In this document: positions 8,543 through 15,863 of the stretch, one piece after another | How the letters are laid out: every line of letters starts with the position of its first letter | How positions within the stretch are numbered: the first letter of the stretch is position 1 | Assembly: GCA_031372765.1 (NCBI GenBank) | Contig: JANMLW010000226.1 | Location: 1 to 15,863 of the forward strand | DNA: 15,863 nucleotides | Direction: 5' to 3' | Origin: JADCCX01 sp031372765 | Lineage (GTDB): Bacteria > Pseudomonadota > Alphaproteobacteria > Rhizobiales > Beijerinckiaceae | The notes under the pieces: generated by a model | Database searches by the model: none | What the model was told of the DNA's origin: nothing | What the model saw: the letters and a program-made list of their open reading frames with translations, nothing else | Position numbers and translations under genes: made by a program

Positions 8543-9487
8543 ATGGTTTCAGGAATTCCCCTATTGCTTGCATATGCGCTGAAACGCCTTCTTCTTGCAC
8601 TGGCGGTCGCCATAACGGTGTCTGCCGCCAGCTTTATGCTGCTGCGTCTGTCAGGCGATGTAGCACTGGCGATTGCCGGTGAGGGCGCGCGCCAGGCCGA
8701 CATTGACATCGTGCGCAAGACCTACGGCCTCGATCGCCCATTGATTGTGCAGTATCTTGATTGGCTGATACGCACGCTGGGTGGGGATTTTGGCCAGTCC
8801 CTCTATTTCAAGACGAGCGTTGCCGGGTTGATTGGGGCCAAGATCGGCACGACGCTCTGGCTGGGCACCATGTCAATTCTTTTCGCGCTGCTGCTATCAT
8901 TGCCTCTTGGCATCGTGGCCGCCTTGCGCCCCAACTCGTGGCTGGATAGGCTGGCGCTTTCACTGGCCGTTGCCGGTCAGGCGCTACCCAATTTCTTCTT
9001 TGCGCTGTTGCTGATCATGGTGTTTTCGATCAATCTGCGCTGGTTGCCGGTTTCCGGCAGCGAGACCTGGCTGCATTTTGTCATGCCAACCATTGCACTT
9101 GGATATTACGTCACGCCGCCGATCATGCGTCTGGTTCGGGCAGGCATGATCGAGGTTCTGAACGCGGATTATATCCGCACGGCCCGCGCCAAGGGCTTGT
9201 CGCCGGCTTCGGTGGTGCTCAAGCATGCCCTGCGCAATGCACTTGTGCCGGTGGTGGCCCTGGCCGCCGTGCAGCTCGGATTTCTGCTGGGCGGCTCCAT
9301 TGTCATCGAGACGATCTTTGCGCTCGACGGTCTGGGGTATCTCGCTTACCAGTCAATCACCCACAAGGACTTTCCCGTCACGCAGGCCGTGCTGATGCTG
9401 CTGGCCGTGAGCTACGTCGTCCTGACGCTCTGTGCTGATCTGGTGAACGCCTGGATCGATCCCCGCTTGCGGACAGGCAGGTCATGA
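8543..9487 (+). CDS. Dpp/Opp-type ABC transporter permease (DppB-like)
   Basis: First inner-membrane permease of a peptide/nickel/opine-class ABC importer. The 314-residue product has an N-terminal helix (about 14-34), the conserved YGLDRPLIVQYLDWL segment (61-75), GDFGQSL (81-87), five further hydrophobic helices, and the EAA loop NADYIRTARAKGLSPASVVLKHALRN (207-232) that contacts the ATPase. Start is uncertain: ATG 8543 has no good ribosome site, whereas TTG 8564 is preceded by AGGA (8551-8554) at 9 bases and would give MLAYALKRLLL, close to the usual family N-terminus. No other start exists between the in-frame stop at 8501 and 8543. It overlaps the next permease by 4 bases (ATGA). The transported substrate cannot be read from the sequence. 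Confidence 0.92.
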   Translation: MVSGIPLLLAYALKRLLLALAVAITVSAASFMLLRLSGDVALAIAGEGARQADIDIVRKTYGLDRPLIVQYLDWLIRTLGGDFGQSLYFKTSVAGLIGAKIGTTLWLGTMSILFALLLSLPLGIVAALRPNSWLDRLALSLAVAGQALPNFFFALLLIMVFSINLRWLPVSGSETWLHFVMPTIALGYYVTPPIMRLVRAGMIEVLNADYIRTARAKGLSPASVVLKHALRNALVPVVALAAVQLGFLLGGSIVIETIFALDGLGYLAYQSITHKDFPVTQAVLMLLAVSYVVLTLCADLVNAWIDPRLRTGRS

Positions 9488-10380
9488 CACCGGTGCTCGC
9501 TGTTCCCGAACCTTCCGAAGGACCATCGGAACGGGCGCGTCTGCTCAAGCGCGTGCGCGGCCATGCCGGGTTGCTGACCGGACTGACCTTGCTGGCCATC
9601 ATTGTCTTTGCGGCCCTTTTTGCCCCGTTGCTGTCTGCTCATGATCCCTACGCCCAGGACCTGACCAAGCGTCTGATTCCTCCCTTCTGGCATGAAAAGG
9701 CCAATCCGTTACATCCGCTGGGCACAGACAATCTGGGGCGGGACTATCTATCCCGCCTGTTTCACGGCGCGCGGATATCGCTGTTGATCGGCATGGCGGT
9801 GATGGTCCTGTCTGGCACCATCGGTACGGTTCTTGGGCTCGTTGCCGGTTATTTTGGCGGGCGTGTCGACATGGCCATAACCTTCATCATAACGGCACGT
9901 CTGGCCCTTCCGGTGGTGCTGGTGGCGCTTGCTGTCGTGGCCGTTGTTGGTGGATCGCTGATTGTCGTCATCATGGTGCTTGGGCTGTTGAAATGGGATC
10001 GCTTCGCTGTCGTCATGCGGGCAGCGACACAGCAGGTGCGCGCGCAGGATTATGTCACGGCGGCACAGGCTGCGGGAGCTTCCACAACCCGCATCATCTT
10101 TCGCGAAATTCTACCCAATGTCGCACCCCAACTCATCGTCGTGGCAACAGTGGAGGCCGCAAGCGCCATCCTGCTGGAAGCCGCTTTGTCATTCCTGGGA
10201 CTTGGCGTGCAGCCACCCCTGCCAAGCTGGGGCTTGATGATCTCGGAAGCCAAAGCCTACATGTTCTTTTCATTCTGGCTGATTGCAATACCGGGCTTCG
10301 GTCTGGCCATACTGGTCCTGTCCATCAATCTGGTGGGGGACGGCCTGAGGGATGTGCTCTCACCGGAAGGGAGAGCCTGA
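9484..10380 (+). CDS. Dpp/Opp-type ABC transporter permease (DppC-like)
   Basis: Second permease of the importer, expected to form a heterodimer with the preceding protein in the inner membrane. The 298-residue product has a cytoplasmic N-terminal tail, a first helix at about 30-52, the family hallmark LGTDNLGRD (79-87) followed by RLFHGARISLLIG, several hydrophobic helices, the EAA loop around RAQDYVTAAQAAGASTTRIIFREILPN (187-212) and the C-terminal FLGLGVQPPLPSWG segment. ATG at 9484 overlaps the upstream stop (ATGA). The downstream ATPase begins in the stop codon region (TGATG), so translational coupling is expected along the whole set. Confidence 0.93.
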   Translation: MTPVLAVPEPSEGPSERARLLKRVRGHAGLLTGLTLLAIIVFAALFAPLLSAHDPYAQDLTKRLIPPFWHEKANPLHPLGTDNLGRDYLSRLFHGARISLLIGMAVMVLSGTIGTVLGLVAGYFGGRVDMAITFIITARLALPVVLVALAVVAVVGGSLIVVIMVLGLLKWDRFAVVMRAATQQVRAQDYVTAAQAAGASTTRIIFREILPNVAPQLIVVATVEAASAILLEAALSFLGLGVQPPLPSWGLMISEAKAYMFFSFWLIAIPGFGLAILVLSINLVGDGLRDVLSPEGRA

Positions 10381-11369
10381 TGGCGCTGTTGTCGGTCACC
10401 GGTCTGTCGGTGGATATCCCCACACCAGGCGGCATGCTGCATGCGGTTCGGGATATCTCCTTTCATGTCGAACGGGGCGAAACGCTATGCATTGTCGGTG
10501 AATCCGGTTGTGGAAAATCCATGACTGCGCTGGCCATGATGGGGCTGTTGCCCAAGGCCGCGCAGCGCAGTGTTGATCAGTTGTACTTCGATGACATCGA
10601 CCTGACTGCGGCTAGTCCCAAGGCCATGAATTCCTTGCGTGGCTCGCGCATGGCGATGATCTTTCAGGAGCCGATGACCAGCCTCAATCCGGCCTATACC
10701 ATTGGCGCACAGATGACAGAGGGCTTTCGCCGCCATAAAGGCGCTGACCGCCAGACTGCGATCGCCCGCGCCGTCGAACTGCTGGGCAAGGTCGGCATCG
10801 CCAATGCCGATGACCGGTTGAATCAATATCCCCATCAACTGTCAGGGGGCCTGCGTCAGCGGGTGATGATTGCCATGGCGCTGATGTGCGGGCCTGATCT
10901 GCTAATCGCCGACGAACCGACAACGGCTCTTGACGTAACCATTCAGGCCCAGATCCTGCGATTGCTGGTGGACCTCAAGCGTGATCTGGGCATCGCGCTG
11001 ATGCTGGTAACGCATGATCTGGGGGTAGTGTCCCGTGTGGCAGACCGTGTGGCGGTGATGTACGCGGGCGAGATTGTCGAGACGGGTACGGCAGCGGATG
11101 TGTTTGGCAAACCGCTGCATCCCTACACCCGCGGCCTGCTGGACTGTATCCCTGTGCCTGGCAAGGTGCGGCCGGGAGAGCGTCTTGGCACAATCCCCGG
11201 AACGGTACCCTCGCTTGTGGGCGCGCTTCAGGGCTGTGCCTTTCGCCCGCGCTGCGGATTGGCCATGGCAGCCTGCGGCAGCGTGATTCCATGGCGCGAA
11301 AGCGCCGTTTCACCGGCATACCCACAGCACATCCACGGCGTTCGCTGCGTGCTGGGGCCTGCGCCATGA
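10380..11369 (+). CDS. Dpp/Opp-type ABC transporter ATPase (DppD-like)
   Basis: Cytoplasmic ATPase that powers the importer as a heterodimer with the next gene product. The 329 residues include Walker A GESGCGKS (40-47), Q-loop IFQEP (94-98), signature LSGGLRQRV (154-162), Walker B LLIADEP (174-180) and H-loop THD (211-213). The C-terminal oligopeptide_HPY extension carries four cysteines (CX5CX6CX23C), a pattern linked to an iron-sulfur cluster in related transporters. ATG 10380 is chosen: it sits in TGATG with AAGGGAG just upstream and gives MALLSVTGLS; the open frame extends further left only inside the dppC-like gene. All catalytic motifs are intact. Substrate is unknown. Confidence 0.95.
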   Translation: MALLSVTGLSVDIPTPGGMLHAVRDISFHVERGETLCIVGESGCGKSMTALAMMGLLPKAAQRSVDQLYFDDIDLTAASPKAMNSLRGSRMAMIFQEPMTSLNPAYTIGAQMTEGFRRHKGADRQTAIARAVELLGKVGIANADDRLNQYPHQLSGGLRQRVMIAMALMCGPDLLIADEPTTALDVTIQAQILRLLVDLKRDLGIALMLVTHDLGVVSRVADRVAVMYAGEIVETGTAADVFGKPLHPYTRGLLDCIPVPGKVRPGERLGTIPGTVPSLVGALQGCAFRPRCGLAMAACGSVIPWRESAVSPAYPQHIHGVRCVLGPAP

Positions 11370-12370
11370 TTGCTTCCGCAAGCGCACCTCTGATGGAACT
11401 GCGCAGCGTCTCAAAAACCTTTGCGTTGGGCGGCGGCCTGTTCACCCGCGCCCGCCAGTTGAAGGCGGTTTCGCAGGTCGATCTCGATATACGCCGAGGA
11501 GAAGTGCTAGCCATTGTGGGCGAATCCGGCTGCGGCAAGTCCACATTGGCGAAACTGCTGCTTGGCCTCCTGCCACCCTCAGGCGGGGCAATCCATCTCG
11601 ACGGGGTTGACATCGTGACGCTCAATCGCAAAGCGGTGGCCAAACGCGTGCAGCCCGTGTTTCAGGACCCATACTCGTCCCTCAATCCGCGCCAGCGCAT
11701 AGTTGATCTGGTATCCTTGCCGCTCTCCGTGCACGGCGTCGGCAACCGCGAGCAGCAGCGCTCGGCCGCACTGGCCATGATGGAGCGGGTAGGTCTGCCC
11801 AGGCGCTTTGCAGACCGTTATCCCAACCAGCTTTCTGGCGGGCAGCGCCAGCGCGTGGCCATTGCCCGTGCACTGGTGATGCAGCCAGAGATGATTGTTT
11901 GCGACGAGCCGACATCGGCGCTTGATGTTTCGGTGCAGTCGCAGATTCTCAACTTGCTCATGGAGCTCCGGTCCGAGTTCGACACGACCTATGTGTTCAT
12001 CAGCCATAATCTTGCAGTGGTCGAACATATCGCCACGCGTGTCGCGGTGATGTATCTGGGGCGCGTGGTGGAACTGGCGGATTCAGCCACCTTGTTCTCC
12101 AATCCCCGGCATCCCTACACTCAAGCGCTGCTGGCGTCCGCTCTGACCCCGGAACCGGGCAAGGGTGTTCCCGATACGGGTCTGGGATTGTCATTTCCTG
12201 ATCCGGTGAACCCACCGCCGGGCTGCGCCTTTCATCCGCGCTGTGCTTCGGTCATGCCTGTGTGTGCCCAGATACGGCCTGTGCTTTTGGCCAGCCAAGA
12301 TCAGGCCGTTGCCTGCCATCTTCATGATCCAGATAAGCGGCTCCAATCGAGCGACCCTGTGGAAAGCTGA
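11366..12370 (+). CDS. Dpp/Opp-type ABC transporter ATPase (DppF-like)
   Basis: Second ATPase of the importer. The 334 residues show Walker A GESGCGKST (52-60), Q-loop VFQDP (98-102), signature LSGGQRQRVAIARAL (156-170), Walker B IVCDEP (177-182), H-loop SHN (213-215), and a C-terminal oligopeptide_HPY region with CX5CX6CX16C. ATG 11366 overlaps the upstream stop by 4 bases (ATGA), giving MIASASAPLMELRSVSK; the longer open frame starting at 11291 is overlap with the previous gene. A restart at Met10 is possible. The M20-type hydrolase gene follows after 5 bases. Confidence 0.95.
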   Translation: MIASASAPLMELRSVSKTFALGGGLFTRARQLKAVSQVDLDIRRGEVLAIVGESGCGKSTLAKLLLGLLPPSGGAIHLDGVDIVTLNRKAVAKRVQPVFQDPYSSLNPRQRIVDLVSLPLSVHGVGNREQQRSAALAMMERVGLPRRFADRYPNQLSGGQRQRVAIARALVMQPEMIVCDEPTSALDVSVQSQILNLLMELRSEFDTTYVFISHNLAVVEHIATRVAVMYLGRVVELADSATLFSNPRHPYTQALLASALTPEPGKGVPDTGLGLSFPDPVNPPPGCAFHPRCASVMPVCAQIRPVLLASQDQAVACHLHDPDKRLQSSDPVES

Positions 12371-12375
12371 TATAC

Positions 12376-13758
12376 ATGACACGCCAGACCGCCATCGACC
12401 GCGCCGTGCAGACTTTCACATCGGGTGCTTTCCAGAAGACCATGGCCCGGCGCATCGCCATCCCTACCGAGAGCCAGAACCCGGATCGGGCCGAGGATCT
12501 CATGCTGTATCTGACACAGGAGATGATCCCTGAATTTAAGGCAATGGGCTTTGCGACCGAGATATTGCCCAACCCGAGGGGCAAAGGCCCGTTTCTGCTC
12601 GCCGAGCGCCATGAAGACCCCGCCGACTTGACAGTGCTTGGTTATGGCCACGGCGATGTCATACGCGGCATGGATGCGGAATGGACGCATGGCCTTTCGC
12701 CCTGGAAACTCGTGTCAAAGGATGGTCGCTGGTACGGGCGCGGCATTGTCGACAACAAGGGCCAGCACGCCATCAATCTGGCGGGACTGAAGGCAGTTCT
12801 GGATACCCGTGGCAAACTCGGTTTCAATGCCAAGTATCTCATCGAGATGGGCGAGGAAACCGGCTCTCCCGGCTTGCGTGAACTCTGCCAGCAACACCGT
12901 GAACGTCTGCGGGCTGACCTTTTGGTGGCCTCCGATGGTCCGCGTCTTTCTGCGGCCCGCCCCACGATCTTTCTGGGGGCACGTGGCGGCTTCAATTTCG
13001 ATATGTGGATCGATGCCCGCGAGGGTGGTCACCATTCTGGCAACTGGGGGGGACTCATTTCCAATCCAGCGATTGAACTGGCCCATGCCATTGCCAGCCT
13101 TGTTGGTCCGACGGGGCAAATCCGCGTACCGGAGTTTGTGCCGTCAGAGATTCCTGCAAGCGTGCGCAAGGCGTTGGCTGATATCGAGGTCACATCCAAT
13201 GACGGCGGACCAGCACTTGAGCCATGGTGGGGAGAACCGGGCCTGACATTGGCTGAAAAAGTTTTCGGCTGGTGCAACCTTGAGGTGCTGGCCTTCGAGA
13301 GCGGCAATCCCAAGGCCCCTGTCAATGCCATTCCGCCGCGTGCCTGGGCCCGCATGCAACTGCGCTTTGTGGTGGGTGTGGAAACAACAACCATGATGAC
13401 GACATTGCGTCGTTTTCTGGATCGCCATGGTTTTGCCCGTGTGCAGATCGCGCCCTCACGAGAGGAGATGTTTCAGGCCACAAGGCTTGATCCGGAGCAT
13501 CCCTATGTGCGGTTTGCGGTCGAATCACTGACGCGTACCTATGGCTCCAGACCAGCTGTTCTGCCTAATCTGGGCGGATCGCTGCCCAATGACATCTTTT
13601 CCGAAGTTCTGGAACTGCCGACGGTCTGGGTGCCCCATTCCTATCCCGCCTGTTCCCAGCATGCGCCCAACGAACATGTGCCACTGAATATCATATCCGA
13701 AGGACTGGCCATCATGGCCGGGCTCTACTGGGACCTGGCCGAAATGCCACGGGCTTAG
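12376..13758 (+). CDS. M20-family metallopeptidase-like amidohydrolase
   Basis: Di-zinc hydrolase of the M20 clan (dipeptidases, carnosinase-like enzymes, acetylornithine/succinyl-DAP deacylases); 460 residues, no signal peptide, so cytoplasmic. Metal and catalytic residues: His92 in GYGHGDV with Asp94, bridging Asp126 in GRGIVDNKGQ, catalytic Glu160 and ligand Glu161 in EMGEETGSPG, Asp187 in ASDGP, and a C-terminal His429 in SQHAPNE. The lid-domain His220 in GHHSGNWGG resembles the carnosinase/CN2-type subgroup. ATG 12376 lies 5 bases after the dppF-like stop, with GGAAAG (12361-12366) as ribosome site. Its place at the end of the ABC operon suggests it cleaves the imported peptide or N-acyl amino acid (inference). 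Its stop is 3 bases from the convergent synthetase gene. The exact substrate cannot be told. Confidence 0.92.
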   Translation: MTRQTAIDRAVQTFTSGAFQKTMARRIAIPTESQNPDRAEDLMLYLTQEMIPEFKAMGFATEILPNPRGKGPFLLAERHEDPADLTVLGYGHGDVIRGMDAEWTHGLSPWKLVSKDGRWYGRGIVDNKGQHAINLAGLKAVLDTRGKLGFNAKYLIEMGEETGSPGLRELCQQHRERLRADLLVASDGPRLSAARPTIFLGARGGFNFDMWIDAREGGHHSGNWGGLISNPAIELAHAIASLVGPTGQIRVPEFVPSEIPASVRKALADIEVTSNDGGPALEPWWGEPGLTLAEKVFGWCNLEVLAFESGNPKAPVNAIPPRAWARMQLRFVVGVETTTMMTTLRRFLDRHGFARVQIAPSREEMFQATRLDPEHPYVRFAVESLTRTYGSRPAVLPNLGGSLPNDIFSEVLELPTVWVPHSYPACSQHAPNEHVPLNIISEGLAIMAGLYWDLAEMPRA

Positions 13759-13761
13759 GGA

Positions 13762-15267
13762 TCAATCATAAATCCCGGCATAGGTCTGGCGCAGCACATT
13801 CTTCTGCACCTTGCCCATTGTGTTGCGCGGCAGATCATCAACGATGAATATCCGCTTTGGCAACTTGAAACGTGCCAGCCGATGCTCCAGTTACGCCAGC
13901 ATCGCTTTGGGATCAAGCGAAGCACCTGGTTTCTGCACCACCACTGCGGTCACGCCCTCGCCGAAATCCTTGTGTGGCAAGCCGATCACCGCGCTTTCGA
14001 CCACCCCTGGCATCGCATCAAGCTCGGTTTCCACCTCCTTGGGATAGACGTTATAGCCGCCAGTGATGATCAGGTCCTTGCCGCGCCCGACGATATGCAC
14101 GTAGCCTCGCGGGTCGATCTTGCCGAGATCACCGGTGATGAAGAACCCGTCGTCGCGAAATTCCTCCCGCGTTTTCTCCGGGTTGCGCCAGTAACCCTTG
14201 AAGACGTTGGGTCCCTTCACCTCGATCATGCCGATGACATCAGCAGCCAGTGTCTTGCCATTCTCGGGATCGGCAACACGCAGATCAACGCCCGGCAGGG
14301 CAAAACCGACAGTACCGGGCACACGGTCCCCCTCATAGGGGTTCGATGTGTTCATGTTGGTCTCTGTCATGCCGTAGCGTTCAAGGATGGCGTGGCCGGT
14401 CCGTGCGCTCCAGTCGCGGTGCGTATCCGCCAGCAAAGGCGCCGAGCCTGATACAAACAGGCGCATGTGCTCAACGGCTGATCGGTTGAGCCGCGCATCC
14501 TGCAACAGGCGCACATAGAAGGTGGGCACGCCCATCATCGATGTGGCCCGGGGCATGAGGCGAAACACGGCGTCCGGGTCAAGTTTGGGCAGGAACAACA
14601 TCGATCCACCTGCCAGCAGCATGATGTTGGTTGCCACAAACAGGCCATGTGTATGAAAGATCGGCAAGGCATGGAGCAGCACATCCTTTGATGTGAACCG
14701 CCAGGCATCGCGCAGGGCCAGCGCATTCGAGAGCAGGTTGTCATGGCTCAGCATCGCCCCCTTGGAGCGGCCCGTTGTGCCCGAAGTATAGAGGATGGCA
14801 GCGAGATCGTCTGGGCTGCGTGGTAATGTGTCGAACGTGGACGATGCCTGAGCAGCCTTGTGCGTCAGGCTGCCTTGCCCCTTCGCATCCAGCGTTTCGA
14901 TGGCTGCACCCCGGGCTATCCCTGAGAGCGCTTCGCGTTTGGCAGGATCGCAGATGATCAGGCGGGGTTCGGCATCACCGATGAAATAATCAAGCTCTGC
15001 TGTGGTGTAGGCCGTGTTGAGCGGCAGAAAGATGGCCCCAACCCGCAGACAGGCGAAGTAAAGCAATATGGCTTCCGGGCTTTTTTCCACCTGTACTGCC
15101 ACCCTGTCACCCGGCACAACACCAAGTGCGACAAGCACATGGCCCATGCGGGCGGAGCCGATAACGACATCATTGTAGCTGACAATCCTGCCGTCTCCGG
15201 TCTCCATGAAAGCATGGGCAGCATCTGGCATGGCCGCCTGAATGGCATCGAACAGATGGTTTGACAC
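13762..15267 (-). pseudogene. matB: MatB-like malonyl-CoA/acyl-CoA synthetase with in-frame stop
   Basis: ANL-superfamily adenylate-forming ligase; MatB makes malonyl-CoA from malonate, ATP and CoA. Numbered from GTG 15267: A3 loop TSGTTGRSKG (161-170), A5 motif ERYGMTETNMNTSNPYEGDR (296-315, characteristic of MatB relatives), TGDLGKID (378-385), GRGKDLIITGGYNVYPKEVE. After residue 458 a TAA (13893-13891) interrupts the frame. The same frame then continues LEHRLARFKLPKRIF and the A10 segment PRNTMGKVQKNVLR with the catalytic lysine, to TGA at 13764-13762, so only one codon is abnormal. A product ending at the TAA would lack the A10 lysine and probably most adenylation activity. GTG 15267 is chosen because AAGGAG is 7 bases upstream and MSNHLFDAI matches the family; ATG 15273 is only 1 base from that site. 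Real nonsense mutation or sequence error cannot be separated here. Confidence 0.85.
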
Positions 15268-15274
15268 AGGCATA

Positions 15275-15280
15275 CTCCTT
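15275..15280 (-). promoter_or_regulatory. Ribosome binding site deciding the matB-like start
   Basis: AAGGAG on the minus strand. It is 7 bases from GTG 15267-15265 but 1 base from ATG 15273-15271, so the GTG is the better start. Confidence 0.65.
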
Positions 15281-15337
15281 GGCAATCTTGTGCCCTTGCT
15301 CTTGCCCGTGTTTGCCACCTGATTTCAAGCCCAACCA

Positions 15338-15354
15338 TTGAGCCGACGTCTCAA
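15338..15354. promoter_or_regulatory. 17-bp palindrome, candidate operator between divergent genes
   Basis: TTGAGCCGACGTCTCAA is an odd-length inverted repeat with only one mismatched pair: outer arms TTGAG/CTCAA and inner CG/CG around a central A. It lies between the divergent matB-like gene and the Bug protein gene, 71 bases from one start and 105 from the other. An AT-rich segment (15360-15372) follows it. Position and symmetry suggest a dimeric repressor or activator site; the regulator is not in the window. Weak hexamers TTGCGA (15402-15407) and TGTTAT (15426-15431, 18-base spacing) could promote the Bug gene. Confidence 0.4.
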
Positions 15355-15459
15355 ATGCATATTGTATTATAACCTTGATGCAGGGCTTCATTTCTGTCAG
15401 CTTGCGAGTAAGACAGGGGCAATCCTGTTATTGCAAAAAACACGAAAAGGGAGACTACG

Positions 15460-15863
15460 ATGGTCAGGTCCGGAGATGGCATATCGCGCCGTACGGTCAT
15501 TGCAGGCCTTGGCGCCACGGCAGCGACCAGCTTTTTGCCTGCATCCTCAGCCAGAGCACAGGCCGGATGGCCCACACGGTCCATCACCTTCATCAATCCC
15601 TTCCCTGCCGGTGGCGGCACGGATGCGTTCGCCCGCCCTTTGGCAGCGCAGCTTGATCAGCAGATGAATGCGCGTTTCATCATCGACAACAGGGGCGGGG
15701 CTGGTGGCACCATTGGTGCCGCCGCTGCCGCCAAGATGGCCCCTGATGGCTACACATTTTTCATCGGTGCGGCGCATCATACCATCGCACCTGCGATCTA
15801 TCCCAAGCTCGAATACGATCTTGAAGCAGACTTCATCCCGATGGGCATCATTGCCCGCCCGCC
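15460..15863 (+). CDS. Bug/TctC-family tripartite tricarboxylate transporter binding protein, 3' partial
   Basis: Periplasmic solute-binding protein of the Bug (TctC) family, which delivers carboxylates to TctAB-type transporters; about 134 residues are present before the window ends, of roughly 320 usual. The N-terminus has a twin-arginine motif SRRTVIAG (Arg10-Arg11), a hydrophobic segment and ASSARAQA, with cleavage likely near residue 33-35. The mature part shows the family's first strand and loop, SITFINPFPAGGGTDAFARPLA (41-62), then IIDNRGGAGGTIGAAAAAKMAPDGYTFFIG and the AIYPKLEYDLEADFIP segment. ATG 15460 has a strong AGGGAG site (15448-15453) 6 bases upstream. It is divergent from the matB-like gene, which suggests a carboxylate substrate that is activated with CoA (inference). 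Substrate is not readable from this fragment. Confidence 0.93.
   Translation, partial: MVRSGDGISRRTVIAGLGATAATSFLPASSARAQAGWPTRSITFINPFPAGGGTDAFARPLAAQLDQQMNARFIIDNRGGAGGTIGAAAAAKMAPDGYTFFIGAAHHTIAPAIYPKLEYDLEADFIPMGIIARP

Noticed and set aside
13762..13893. Frameshift as the cause of the short synthetase
   Set aside because: The C-terminal family sequence continues in exactly the same frame after the TAA, so a substitution, not an indel, is the simplest explanation.
13882..14451. 189-residue plus-strand frame opposite the matB-like gene
   Set aside because: Antisense shadow of a clear ANL-family coding sequence; no domain recognised.

Overview
The window looks like chromosome from an alphaproteobacterium, probably of the Hyphomicrobiales. 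This is inferred from moderately high GC, the gene families present (MatB-type synthetase, Bug/TTT binding protein, Dpp/Opp operon with an M20 hydrolase, plant/enterobacterial-type PEP carboxylase) and frequent GTG/TTG starts. No species can be named from the sequence alone. No mobile element, phage gene, CRISPR array, tRNA or rRNA was seen.

Layout, left to right. (1) Bases 1-1686 (+) encode a secreted DUF4139/MuiA-like protein whose start lies just left of the window; an intrinsic terminator follows at 1740-1766. (2) purA (1808-3100, +) is followed 12 bases later by a single-span membrane protein of unknown function. (3) On the minus strand ydcF-like (7992 to 7198) precedes ppc (7088 to 4296), which has its own promoter candidate. 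(4) A 550-base gap (7993-8542) holds two compound RNA hairpins followed by a perfect 13-bp terminator hairpin and a T run: a candidate small RNA or leader. (5) An overlapping operon on + (8543-13758) encodes two Dpp/Opp-type permeases, two ATPases and an M20 metallopeptidase-like hydrolase. No substrate-binding protein is encoded with it. (6) On minus, a MatB-like malonyl-CoA/acyl-CoA synthetase reads to the family's normal C-terminus (13762) but carries an in-frame TAA at 13891-13893, which removes the catalytic-lysine motif. (7) Divergent from it, at 15460 (+), begins a Bug/TctC-type solute-binding protein with a twin-arginine signal, cut by the window edge. A 17-bp palindrome lies between these two.

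How the genes may work together (inference). The ABC operon probably imports a peptide or N-acyl amino acid that the M20 enzyme hydrolyses in the cytoplasm. The synthetase and the Bug protein look like a divergent pair for uptake and CoA activation of a small carboxylate such as malonate, but the internal stop puts the activity of the synthetase in doubt. purA (AMP synthesis) and ppc (anaplerotic oxaloacetate) are housekeeping genes.

The two items most worth following up are the structured intergenic RNA candidate at about 8297-8447 and the nonsense codon in the matB-like gene.
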